Shown here: one piece after another, positions 7,751 through 14,102 of the stretch
Position numbering within the stretch: the stretch's first letter is position 1
Layout of the letters: each line of letters opens with the position of its first letter
Origin: Thermoleophilia bacterium
Lineage (GTDB): Bacteria; Actinomycetota; Thermoleophilia; Gaiellales; SKUG01
Length of the DNA: 16,682 bases
NCBI GenBank assembly: GCA_025964465.1
Contig: JAOPYS010000224.1
Span: forward strand, 1-16,682
Direction of reading: 5' to 3'
Program-made: the position numbers and the translations under genes
The notes under the pieces: generated by a model
Seen by the model: the letters and a program-made list of their open reading frames with translations, nothing else
Database searches by the model: none
What the model was told of the DNA's origin: nothing

Positions 7751-8285
7751 CGACGAACTCGCGCAGCTCGGCGAACACGCGGGCGAGGTCGGCGCGCTGG
7801 AAGTGGGCGTTCAGGCCGCTCGGGTTCGGCAGCACCCAGACGGGGGTGCCGGCGACGGTCTCGCGCTGCAGGCCGAAGGTGGCGCCGGGGCGCTCGAAGG
7901 CGTCGCGGTAGGCGGTGACGCCGAGGATGGCGAGGCAGCGGGGCTGCCAGTGGGCGACCTTGGCCTCGAGCTGGAGGCGGCCGGCGCGCAGCTCGGCGCG
8001 GTCGAGCTCGTCGGCGCGGGCTGTGCCGCGCATGCAGACGTTGGTGATGCCGACCCCGGCGGCGAGCAGCTCGTGCTCCTCCTCGGGGCGCAGGAGCCGG
8101 TCGGTGAACCCCGAGTCGTGGAGCGCCGGCCAGAAGCGGTTGCCGGGGCGGGCGAAGTGGTGGCCCACGACCACCGACCACAGGCTCGGGTTGATGCCGG
8201 ACATGAGCACGTCGAGCCCCGGGCGCACGAGGTCGGGCACGTGACCGCCGCGCGCCGCCTCGAGCTGCTCGCGAGTGGGGCGCAC
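7722..8285 (-). CDS. mug: G/U mismatch-specific uracil-DNA glycosylase, Mug/TDG family
   Basis: Mug enzymes excise uracil or ethenocytosine from mismatched DNA in base excision repair. The 187-residue protein aligns well by eye with E. coli Mug as I recall it. GINPS is at 30-34 with the catalytic Asn32, followed by GHHFARPGNRFW at 41-52, GVGITNVCMR at 77-86, LAILGVTAYRDAF at 118-130 and the minor-groove motif VLPNPSGLNA at 151-160. Length and order are complete. The start is a GTG at 8285, 2 nt after the stop of the upstream gene, indicating translational coupling. The 3' end overlaps the last 29 bp of the convergent Delta-60 gene. Nothing is missing from the active site. Confidence 0.93.
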   Translation of the reverse strand: MRPTREQLEAARGGHVPDLVRPGLDVLMSGINPSLWSVVVGHHFARPGNRFWPALHDSGFTDRLLRPEEEHELLAAGVGITNVCMRGTARADELDRAELRAGRLQLEAKVAHWQPRCLAILGVTAYRDAFERPGATFGLQRETVAGTPVWVLPNPSGLNAHFQRADLARVFAELREFVVRERAAPRP

Positions 8286-8287
8286 CG

Positions 8288-8875
8288 TCAGCCGGCGGGG
8301 CCGAACACCAGGTCGAACGCGTGGTCGGTGGAGGCGGGCACGTGCCCGCCGCCCTGGGCCGCGGCGTCCATCAACCCGGCAGCAGCGTGGTTGAAGGCGA
8401 GGTGGTGCGCGTGCACGGCTGCGGCCCGCACCATCGGTGTCGACTCGCCGCGCACGCGCGCCGCGCCGCCGCGCCCGTCGAGGCTGAGCGTGCGCCCACC
8501 CTCCAGCGTCAGCTCGATGCGCACCTCGTCGAGCCGCACACGGCAGAGCGGCGGGCGGTGCAGCTCACGCAGCTCGGCGATCGACGGCAGGCGCACCGCA
8601 GGGTCGAAGCGACCGCGCTGCGCGAGCCACAACGCGCGCTCGGCGCCATCGGCGGCGTCCGCCGCGGCTTCGACGCCGGCCTGGGCGATCTCGCGTGCGG
8701 ACTCGAGGACGGTGTGCCACTCCTCGGCGACGGGCTCGTACATGCCCCACCTGGGCCCGCCGGCGACCGCGCAGCGTCGAGCGAGCGCGCGCCGATGCCC
8801 GTCCTCGGCGGCGAACCCGTCCCACCGGATCGGTCCGATGTGGACGTCGACGGCCTTGAAGCTGTAGGAGCCCAT
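8288..8875 (-). CDS. Protein of unknown function, operon partner of mug
   Basis: I do not recognise this 195-residue protein. It begins MGSYSFKAVDVHIGPIRWDG, has a helical middle (WHTVLESAREIAQAGVEAA and onward), then LRELHRPPLCRVRLDEVRIE and a beta-like LTLEGGRTLSLDGRGG. It ends with a small-residue helix containing AVHAHHLAFNHAAAGL. There is no signal peptide or membrane segment. Four His fall within about 13 residues (about 155-167), which could be a metal site, but no family comes to mind. Its stop is 2 nt from the GTG of mug, so the two are probably co-transcribed. The ATG at 8875 has no obvious ribosome-binding site. Competing long frames on both strands across this region look like GC-driven shadows, being full of Arg/Pro and low in hydrophobics. 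Confidence 0.62.
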   Translation of the reverse strand: MGSYSFKAVDVHIGPIRWDGFAAEDGHRRALARRCAVAGGPRWGMYEPVAEEWHTVLESAREIAQAGVEAAADAADGAERALWLAQRGRFDPAVRLPSIAELRELHRPPLCRVRLDEVRIELTLEGGRTLSLDGRGGAARVRGESTPMVRAAAVHAHHLAFNHAAAGLMDAAAQGGGHVPASTDHAFDLVFGPAG

Positions 8876-9015
8876 GCGGGCCCGACGCTAGCCGCCGGTT
8901 CGGACGCCGCGGTCGGCGCCACGTGGGTGCCGCCACCACGAATGCCCGCACGCTCATGTGGATGGATCGAAGCGCCGATGGTGTGGTGACGCAACCACGT
9001 CGGTTGGGGGGACCC

Positions 9016-9207
9016 ATGGCGATCATGCGCTGCACCACCTGCCGCGGGCCGGTGGACACCAGCAAGACCTGGAGCTGCCCCACCTGCGTCGCGACGCGGG
9101 CGCCGCGGCGTGCGGGGCGCACACGCGGCGTGGCCGGCCTGATGCTCGCCGCGCCCGTGCTCATGGTGCTCGTCGTGCTCGCGCTCGCGTTCGCCTCGAC
9201 GCGCTGA
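9016..9207 (+). CDS. Small zinc-ribbon membrane protein
   Basis: This 63-residue protein begins with MAIMRCTTC. Cys6 and Cys9 form one CxxC, and Cys21 and Cys24 (CPTC) form a second 11 residues later, the usual layout of a small zinc ribbon. A basic linker (RAPRRAGRTRG) at 28-38 leads into one hydrophobic helix at about 40-61 ending ASTR. The topology is therefore a cytoplasmic zinc ribbon tethered by a C-terminal membrane helix. The frame is open upstream to 8923, but the ATG at 9016 is preceded by GGGGGGA, a clear ribosome-binding site. It is divergent from the unknown/mug unit and convergent with the DUF1360-like gene. The function is unknown. Such ribbons often bind partners or nucleic acid, but nothing here says which. 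Confidence 0.75.
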   Translation: MAIMRCTTCRGPVDTSKTWSCPTCVATRAPRRAGRTRGVAGLMLAAPVLMVLVVLALAFASTR

Positions 9208-9216
9208 CCCGAGCCC

Positions 9217-9723
9217 TCAGGCGCGTGCCTGGCGGTTGGCGCTCTCCGCCAGCAGGGTCTGGGACGCCTGCAGCAGCGAGTTGGCCCCCGCCAGCGCGAG
9301 GATGCGCGTGACGAGCGGCGCCGACCGGGGCGCGAACGCCTGGCCGACGGTGAGCGCCGCGCCCGCCCACGGCCCGAGGCAGCGCGTGCACGTCACCAGC
9401 TCGCCGATCGACCGTCGCAGCCCGTCGCCCGTGGGCTGCTTGGCCTCGCCGTGCGGGTCGGCGGGGTCGGCGTCCGGGTGCGGCTCGACGAAGGGGTGCC
9501 GCACGACCGCGCCGACCTTCTCCTTCGCGATCACGCGCGTGACGTAGAAGGCGGCGAGCGCGGTCTCGGTCAGCTCGAGCGGGCCGCCGGGGCTCGCGCC
9601 CCTCCGGGCGGCGAGGCGCACGAGCACCGCGGTGGCGGCGCTGAATCCCGCCATCAGGGGGGCGTACCGGGCGACGACGTCGGTGGGGTCGGTCGTGGAG
9701 GAGGAGTCGAGGAGGCTCTGCAT
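9217..9723 (-). CDS. DUF1360-like membrane protein
   Basis: The 168-residue product shows the pattern I associate with DUF1360. A hydrophobic helix with a basic end is followed by FYVTRVIAKEKVGAVVRHPFVE at about 59-80. GELVTCTRCLGPWAG is at 107-121 with the Cys pair 112/115, and a second hydrophobic region near 121-155 includes RSAPLVTRILALAG. Known members are small bacterial membrane proteins of unknown function, with sporulation links in Bacilli. A frame extension to a TTG at 9756 adds 11 residues with three His and two Cys and is less likely. The ATG at 9723 has GAGG directly upstream with poor spacing. Two hydrophilic insertions (PHPDADPADPHGEAKQPTGDG) are unusual in length. The 3' end is 10 bp from that of the zinc-ribbon gene. 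Confidence 0.75.
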   Translation of the reverse strand: MQSLLDSSSTTDPTDVVARYAPLMAGFSAATAVLVRLAARRGASPGGPLELTETALAAFYVTRVIAKEKVGAVVRHPFVEPHPDADPADPHGEAKQPTGDGLRRSIGELVTCTRCLGPWAGAALTVGQAFAPRSAPLVTRILALAGANSLLQASQTLLAESANRQARA

Positions 9724-9795
9724 CCTCGGGGCATGCCCGCATGCGCAGCCGTGCAACTGGCCTACTCACGGCACGCGCGCGGGTATGGGGCGGAG

Positions 9796-11178
9796 ATGGA
9801 TCCCCACGCACAGCCTGTGACCGCGCACGGTCGCTTCCCGGACATCGGTCCCAACGCGGTCGAGCTGGCCCGGGCCCTGATCCGCGTCGACACCTCCAAC
9901 CCGCCCGGTCGCGAGACGGTGGCCGCGCGCGTGCTGCAGGAGTGGCTCGCCGCGCACGGCGTCGAGTCGGAGCTGGTCGGCCCCGATCCCGAGCGGCGCA
10001 ACCTCGTGGCGACCATCCCGGGGCGGGGCGACGGGCCGTCGCTCGCGCTCTGCGGCCACCTCGACGTGGTGCCGGCCGGCGAGCCCGAGGCGTGGCGTCA
10101 CCCGCCCTTCGCCGGCGTGCTCGACGAGGACGGCTTCGTCTGGGGGCGCGGCGCGGTCGACATGAAGGGGCAGGTCGCGACCCGCGCTGCGGCGTTCGTG
10201 GCGCTCGCGCAGAGTGGTGTCACCCCGGCGGGCGACGTGCGCCTGATCGCGCAGGCGGACGAGGAGGTCAACACCGCGGGTGTGGGCATGAGCTGGCTCG
10301 TCGACCACCGACCCGACCTGCGCACCGACTGGGCGATCGAGGAGGGCGGGGGGCGCCACATCGTGCTGCCGGACGGCCGAGTCGCGGTGATGTACGGCGT
10401 GGCGGACAAGGCGCTGCTGCCCGTGGAGCTGCACGCGCGCGGCGCCGGCGGGCACGCATCGAACCCCGGCGCGGTGGCCAACCCCGTGCTGGTGATCGCC
10501 CGGATGCTGTCGGCGCTGGAAGGAGCGCCGCGGCGGCGCGACCTCGTGCCGGCGGCCCGTCGCATGTTGGCCGGCATCCTCGGCGCGGATGCCGGGTGGG
10601 AGGACCTCGACGCGTTGGTGGGTGCGGCGCAGGTGGCGCTGCCGGAGCTGGCGGCGTCGCTCGACGCGATCACGCGCACGACGTTCACGCCGACGATGCT
10701 GCGCGGCTCGGCGGCGGTCAACATCGTCCCGGACCACGCGACGTGCCGCATCGACTGCCGCGTGCTGCCGGGGCGCAGCGCCGACGATGCCGTGGAGGAG
10801 CTGCGCGCGGTGTTCGCCGCGGCGGCGCGTGCGGGCGACGAGTGGGAGCTGGTGCCGGCGCCGTCGGGGCCGGTCGGGGGCTCGGCCTCGGAGCCGGACG
10901 AGCGGTTCACCCGGGCCTGCGAGGCCGCGCTCGAGCGCGTCGACGGGCGCCCGCTGGTGATGCTGCCGACGATGAACTCCTTCTACACGGACGCGTCCCA
11001 CCTGCGGCGTGCGTGGGGCACCACGACCTACGGGCTCTGGCCGTGGCAGCACACCACGCCCGCCGACTACCAGGCGGGCGTGCACGCCCCCAACGAGCGC
11101 GTGCGCGCCGACGACATCGCCTACGCCGCGCGCTGGCACCTGGAGCTGCTGCTGGGCATGGCGGCCGGCGACGCCTGA
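9796..11178 (+). CDS. M20 family metallopeptidase/deacylase (ArgE/DapE/carboxypeptidase type)
   Basis: M20 enzymes use two zinc ions to hydrolyse peptide or N-acyl bonds. The product has 460 residues. The ligand motifs are all present: CGHLDVVPAG with His88 and Asp90, GRGAVDMKGQ with the bridging Asp122, ADEEVNTAG with Glu156 (general base) and Glu157, and IEEGGG with Glu182/183. The dimerisation domain contains HARGAGGHAS with His220. The C-terminal part carries MNSFYTDASHLRRAW and VHAPNERV. The frame is open to 9451, but the ATG at 9796 has a well-placed GGGGCGGAG and starts shortly before the first helix, so it is preferred. The substrate cannot be decided: ArgE, DapE and dipeptidase members share these motifs. 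The gene is not in an obvious operon. Confidence 0.92.
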   Translation: MDPHAQPVTAHGRFPDIGPNAVELARALIRVDTSNPPGRETVAARVLQEWLAAHGVESELVGPDPERRNLVATIPGRGDGPSLALCGHLDVVPAGEPEAWRHPPFAGVLDEDGFVWGRGAVDMKGQVATRAAAFVALAQSGVTPAGDVRLIAQADEEVNTAGVGMSWLVDHRPDLRTDWAIEEGGGRHIVLPDGRVAVMYGVADKALLPVELHARGAGGHASNPGAVANPVLVIARMLSALEGAPRRRDLVPAARRMLAGILGADAGWEDLDALVGAAQVALPELAASLDAITRTTFTPTMLRGSAAVNIVPDHATCRIDCRVLPGRSADDAVEELRAVFAAAARAGDEWELVPAPSGPVGGSASEPDERFTRACEAALERVDGRPLVMLPTMNSFYTDASHLRRAWGTTTYGLWPWQHTTPADYQAGVHAPNERVRADDIAYAARWHLELLLGMAAGDA

Positions 11179-11190
11179 CACTCCGGGCCG

Positions 11191-11820
11191 TCAGGGTCCG
11201 AGCAGCTCGATGCGGTCGTCGCCGAGCGAGGCCCGCCAGGCCGCCCACCGTTCCACCAGCTCCGCCTGCACGGCGCGGATGCGGTCGAGGTTGCGCTCGT
11301 AGTGCGCAGCCGGGCGGCGGCCCGCGCTGGCCCGGTCGCGGGCGCGGAAGCGTTCCGCGTGGACGAGCGGGTCGTCGATGACGAGCAGCTCGGCGGAGAC
11401 GACGGCAGCTGCCGGGTCGACGAGCTCGAACGCGCCCGGCACGAGGTGGACGCCCTCCACCACGACGCTCCACCCCTCGGTCAACGCGTACGCCACGCCG
11501 GCCTCAACCGCGCGCAGGATCGGCGCGCACTGGCGGGCGAAGGCATCGATGTCGACGCCGTCGCGCAGGCGGTCACCGGGGCGCCCGGGGAGGTTGAAGC
11601 TCTCGCCCCACAGGTCCGGGTGGGCAGCCTCGTCGAGCACCGCCCGCAGCTGCGCGCGCACCACGTCGGTGGCGATGACGATGCACGCGGGCACGCCGTG
11701 CAGCCCGTGCAGCTCGCGCTGCAGCTGCAGGGCGCGCGTGCTGGTGCCGGTGCCCGAGGCGCCCGCGACGTAGTGCACGCGCTGCAGCGCAGGGCGTCGT
11801 CGGTCGGAGGTCGCCGGCAT
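11191..11820 (-). CDS. 2-phosphoglycerate-kinase-like P-loop protein
   Basis: The 209-residue protein has an N-terminal nucleotide-binding loop, GASGTGTST at 20-28, followed by CIVIATDVVRAQLRA at 46-60 and WSVVVEGVHLVPG at 117-129. The last two match the (G/A)TDxxR and EGVHLxPG features of proteins annotated as 2-phosphoglycerate kinases, which phosphorylate 2-phosphoglycerate to 2,3-diphosphoglycerate. The Walker A lysine is replaced by Thr26. As I recall, some archaeal 2-phosphoglycerate kinases have the same GTST form, so this need not mean loss of activity. A C-terminal helical region with RARDRASAGRRPAAHYERN could supply lid arginines. The ATG at 11820 lacks a strong ribosome-binding site. 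Family membership is likely, but the substrate is unproven. It is convergent with the M20 gene, with 12 bp between their ends. Confidence 0.75.
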   Translation of the reverse strand: MPATSDRRRPALQRVHYVAGASGTGTSTRALQLQRELHGLHGVPACIVIATDVVRAQLRAVLDEAAHPDLWGESFNLPGRPGDRLRDGVDIDAFARQCAPILRAVEAGVAYALTEGWSVVVEGVHLVPGAFELVDPAAAVVSAELLVIDDPLVHAERFRARDRASAGRRPAAHYERNLDRIRAVQAELVERWAAWRASLGDDRIELLGP

Positions 11821-11865
11821 GAGGCGACCCTACCGACCGGGCAGGTTCCGTCCTCCCGTTCCCGC

Positions 11866-12228
11866 TCAGCCGAGCGGGTCGGGCGTGATCGCAGCCGCAC
11901 CCATGGCGCACGAACCGACGGCCGAGCCACCCTGCCCGTCGGTCTCGCCCCCGACCAGGCTCGCGCCGTGCTGCTCGTCGCCGGCGCGCGTGGCCGGGGC
12001 GAGACCCGCCCCGCGGACCGCCTCGTCGAGCTGGGCGATCGACCGCTCCAGTTCGCGCAGGACGTCGACGAGCGACGGTGCTTCGAGGTCGACGGGCGGG
12101 GCGACCTGCGTGCCGTCCGTGACGGCCGACTGCAGCTCGGTGAGCGCCTCCTGCAGCGGGGCGGTGTCGCTCGTCGGCGCGGCGGGCTCGGGCATGGTGG
12201 TGCAGCAGCTGGCGGTGATGCTGGTCAT
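11866..12228 (-). CDS. Small acidic protein of unknown function preceded by the shared CCTAGG leader
   Basis: I do not recognise this 120-residue protein. The open frame extends upstream, but the ATG at 12228 has a good ribosome-binding site (AGGA, 8 nt upstream) and lies just downstream of the conserved leader element. The N-terminus MTSITASCCTTMPEP contains adjacent Cys8 and Cys9. A helical middle follows (PLQEALTELQSAV, DVLRELERSIAQLDEAV at about 54-70). The tail is rich in Gly and Ala (GASLVGGETDGQGGSAVGS CAMG) and ends ITPDPLG. No signal peptide or membrane helix is seen. The gene lies downstream of the 54-residue gene and upstream of the 2-phosphoglycerate-kinase-like gene. The shared leader links it to the proline-rich gene at 14103-14807. 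The N-terminal Ser-Ile-Thr start and a later Leu-Gln-Glu-Ala are weakly similar in both proteins. Confidence 0.62.
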   Translation of the reverse strand: MTSITASCCTTMPEPAAPTSDTAPLQEALTELQSAVTDGTQVAPPVDLEAPSLVDVLRELERSIAQLDEAVRGAGLAPATRAGDEQHGASLVGGETDGQGGSAVGSCAMGAAAITPDPLG

Positions 12229-12265
12229 GTGTTCGTCCTGGGTCGGTGCTCGTCCGGTGCACCTC

Positions 12266-12321
12266 CATGGAGCCCCGCGCGCCCGCCCCTGCGCCATGCA
12301 CGGACTACCTAGGTTGGCGGG
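12266..12321 (-). promoter_or_regulatory. Shared leader element, copy A
   Basis: The 28-nt block at 12294-12321 matches 24 of 28 bases of the block at 14875-14902. It contains the 8-bp palindrome ACCTAGGT and TGCATGG. Exactly 21 nt after it on the minus strand comes CTCCATG, as in the second copy, and CATGG can pair with CCATG. The element ends 37 nt before the ATG at 12228 and begins just after the stop of the 54-residue gene. It is either a regulator site or part of a structured mRNA leader. Confidence 0.6.
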
Positions 12322-12322
12322 C

Positions 12323-12487
12323 TCAGCGTCGACCGAGCATCGAGGCAAGTCGCCCGGCCGGCGGCTGCTGCTGGGCGCGGCCGCGGCCCTTCACGGGGGT
12401 CGCCGCGCTGCGGCCCTTGTACTGGCGGTAGGCGCGGTAGGCGCCCATCGCGAGGGTTCCTGCGCTGACGGCTCGTCCGATTCGCAT
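12323..12487 (-). CDS. 54-residue small basic protein with hydrophobic N-terminus
   Basis: This short gene is easy to miss because its frame stays open far upstream, antisense-like, through the aldehyde dehydrogenase. The ATG at 12487 has an excellent ribosome-binding site (AGGAG, 7 nt upstream). The product is MRIGRAVSAGTLAMGAYRAY, then RQYKGRSAATPVKGRG, AQQQPPAG and SMLGRR. A short, weakly hydrophobic segment at about 7-18 is followed by a strongly basic tail, consistent with a membrane- or nucleic-acid-associated peptide. Similar MR-x-x-RA starts occur in the 115-residue protein at 684-1031. The function is unknown. It follows the aldehyde dehydrogenase by 83 bp, and copy A of the shared leader begins right after its stop. 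Confidence 0.65.
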   Translation of the reverse strand: MRIGRAVSAGTLAMGAYRAYRQYKGRSAATPVKGRGRAQQQPPAGRLASMLGRR

Positions 12488-12570
12488 GTCGTGCTCCTGT
12501 GTTCGGCCCGGGGTCGGGCGTCGGGGAAACGGGTGACTCCGGCGTACCGCGCCGTCGACCCACGAAACCC

Positions 12571-14010
12571 TCAGGTGCTGGTCGGCAGCTGCACGACGAC
12601 GAGCTGCTCGACCGTCATCTCCCGCACGGTGTAGCGCGGCCCCTCCGTGCTGTTTCCGGAGGCGCGCGTGCCCGAGTAGGGCATCTGGTCGGCGCGGAAG
12701 GCAGGGGTCTCGTTGATGAGCACGGAGCCGAACCGCAGGCGCGGCGCCGCGGCGAGCGCGCCGGCGACGTCGCCCGTGAAAATCCCGGCCTGCAGGCCGT
12801 AGGGCGTCTCGTTGGCGCGGGCGATCGCCTCGTCCATCGTCGCGTACGGCTCGACCACCACCACCGGCCCGAACACCTCGCGGCTGGCGAGCGACATCTC
12901 CGGCGTGGTGTCGGTGACGACCGTGGGCTGCAGCATCCCGCCCTCGACGGCGCCGCCGGTGACCAGGCTCGCGCCGCCGCGCGTCGCCTCCTCGATCCAC
13001 CCGAGGATGCGGTCGCGCGAGTCGTGGTCGATGAGCGGGCCGACGACGGTGCGCTCGTCGGCGGGGTCGCCGGTGGAGAGGGCCTCCACGTGCGCGGTGA
13101 AGCGCTCGAGGAAGTCGTCGGCGAGGGTCTCGTGCACGAACACGCGCTGCACCGAGATGCAGGTCTGGCCCGCGAAGGCGAACCCCGTGGCGGCGCAGCG
13201 CTCGGCGGCGACCTCGACGTCCGCGCCGGGCGCCACGATCACGGGGGTCGCGTTGCCCAGCTCGAGCGCCACCTTCTTGGCGGGCGCCGCCTCGCGCAGG
13301 GTCCACCCGACCGCCGCCGAGCCGGTGAAGCTGATCATCGCGATGCGCTCGTCCTCGCAGAACGTTCGCGCCGTCTCCTTCGGGTCGGCCACCACCACGT
13401 TCAACCAGTCGCCGGGGAGCCCGCACTCGGCGAGCACCTCGGCCAGCAGCAGCGCCGAGAGGGGCGTGCGCTCGGAGGGCTTGAGCACGACGGGGCAGCC
13501 GGCGGCGATGGCGGGTGCGACCTTGTGCGCCACGAGGTTGAGGGGGAAGTTGAAGGGCGTGATCGCCGCGACCACGCCGACAGGGCGGCGCGCCGTGAAG
13601 CCGAGCTTGCCGGCGCCGACCGCCCAGCCGTCCATCGGCACCACGTCGCCGGCGAGGGTGCGGGCCTCGACGGCAGCCGCCTCGAAGGTGCCCACCGCGC
13701 GTTGCGCCTCGAGGCGGGCGGCTGCGATCGGCTTGCCGGCCTCGGCGCAGATCGTGCGGGCAAACTGCTCCTCGCGCGCAGCGAGCGCGAGGGCGGCGCG
13801 CGCCAGCACCTCCGCCCGCTCGTACGGCGCCAGCCCGCGCTCGAGCGCGACCGTCGCGGCCGCGATGGCGGCCTCCACGTGCATCGCGTCGCCCTGGGCG
13901 ACCTCGCCGACGACGCGCCCGTCCCATGGGGACGTGACCTGCGTCCAGGTGCCGGTTTCGAGGCGTTCGCCCCCGATCGGGAGGAGGTGTCGGGTGGGAG
14001 ATTCGGTCAC
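12571..14010 (-). CDS. NAD(P)-dependent aldehyde dehydrogenase, lactaldehyde/GapN-like subfamily
   Basis: This cytoplasmic enzyme family oxidises aldehydes to acids with NAD or NADP. The product is complete at 479 residues. Active-site landmarks are TPFNFP at 151-156 with Asn154, VVLKPSE with Lys177, FTGS at 228-231, the general-base Glu250 in LELGN, and the nucleophile Cys284 in FAGQTCISVQR. EVFGPV and a C-terminal TEGPRYTVREMT follow. The FAGQTCISVQR context, the ELGN instead of ELGG, and the EGPRY ending are like members annotated as lactaldehyde dehydrogenase or non-phosphorylating glyceraldehyde-3-phosphate dehydrogenase. The substrate cannot be fixed. Translation starts at a GTG at 14010 without a strong ribosome-binding site. 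A strong terminator hairpin separates it from the upstream proline-rich gene, so it probably has its own promoter. Confidence 0.95.
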   Translation of the reverse strand: MTESPTRHLLPIGGERLETGTWTQVTSPWDGRVVGEVAQGDAMHVEAAIAAATVALERGLAPYERAEVLARAALALAAREEQFARTICAEAGKPIAAARLEAQRAVGTFEAAAVEARTLAGDVVPMDGWAVGAGKLGFTARRPVGVVAAITPFNFPLNLVAHKVAPAIAAGCPVVLKPSERTPLSALLLAEVLAECGLPGDWLNVVVADPKETARTFCEDERIAMISFTGSAAVGWTLREAAPAKKVALELGNATPVIVAPGADVEVAAERCAATGFAFAGQTCISVQRVFVHETLADDFLERFTAHVEALSTGDPADERTVVGPLIDHDSRDRILGWIEEATRGGASLVTGGAVEGGMLQPTVVTDTTPEMSLASREVFGPVVVVEPYATMDEAIARANETPYGLQAGIFTGDVAGALAAAPRLRFGSVLINETPAFRADQMPYSGTRASGNSTEGPRYTVREMTVEQLVVVQLPTST

Positions 14011-14044
14011 GCGGGCGAGACTAGCGCACGCCCGCGGACGGGAA

Positions 14045-14077
14045 ACACCGACGCCGCCGGCGTGGGGCCGGCGGCGT
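14045..14077 (-). terminator. Rho-independent terminator after the proline-rich gene
   Basis: A perfect 11-bp GC-rich inverted repeat (14051-14061 and 14067-14077, ACGCCGCCGGC and its complement) with a 5-nt loop lies 25 bp beyond the stop of the gene at 14103-14807. On the minus strand it is followed by GGTGTTTCCC, a short T-containing run. It lies between that stop and the start of the aldehyde dehydrogenase and would insulate the two. Confidence 0.7.
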
Positions 14078-14102
14078 GTGGTGGGCGGAGGTGGTGCGGC
14101 TG

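Noticed and set aside
8983..8998. Inverted repeat GTGGT/ACCAC with a 6-nt loop before the zinc-ribbon gene.
   Set aside because: Five base pairs is expected by chance in such a sequence, and there is no second copy.
11174..11195. CCTGAC/GTCAGG inverted repeat between the M20 and kinase-like genes as a bidirectional terminator.
   Set aside because: It is mostly explained by two facing TGA stop codons. The stem is only 6 bp, with no T tract.
12294..12321. The CCTAGG block as a plain housekeeping promoter with TAGGTA as the -10 box.
   Set aside because: The upstream sequences at the -35 distance differ between the two copies, while conservation continues downstream through the 21-nt spacer to a second motif.
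12323..13927. A 534-codon open frame antisense-phase to the aldehyde dehydrogenase that ends with the small gene.
   Set aside because: Only its last 54 codons look coding. The rest is Arg/Gly-rich, without hydrophobic structure, and lies over a clearly conserved aldehyde dehydrogenase in another frame.
11191..14010. A glycerate-phosphate pathway formed by the aldehyde dehydrogenase and the kinase-like protein.
   Set aside because: The substrate of neither enzyme can be fixed, and they are separated by two unrelated genes and probably different promoters.
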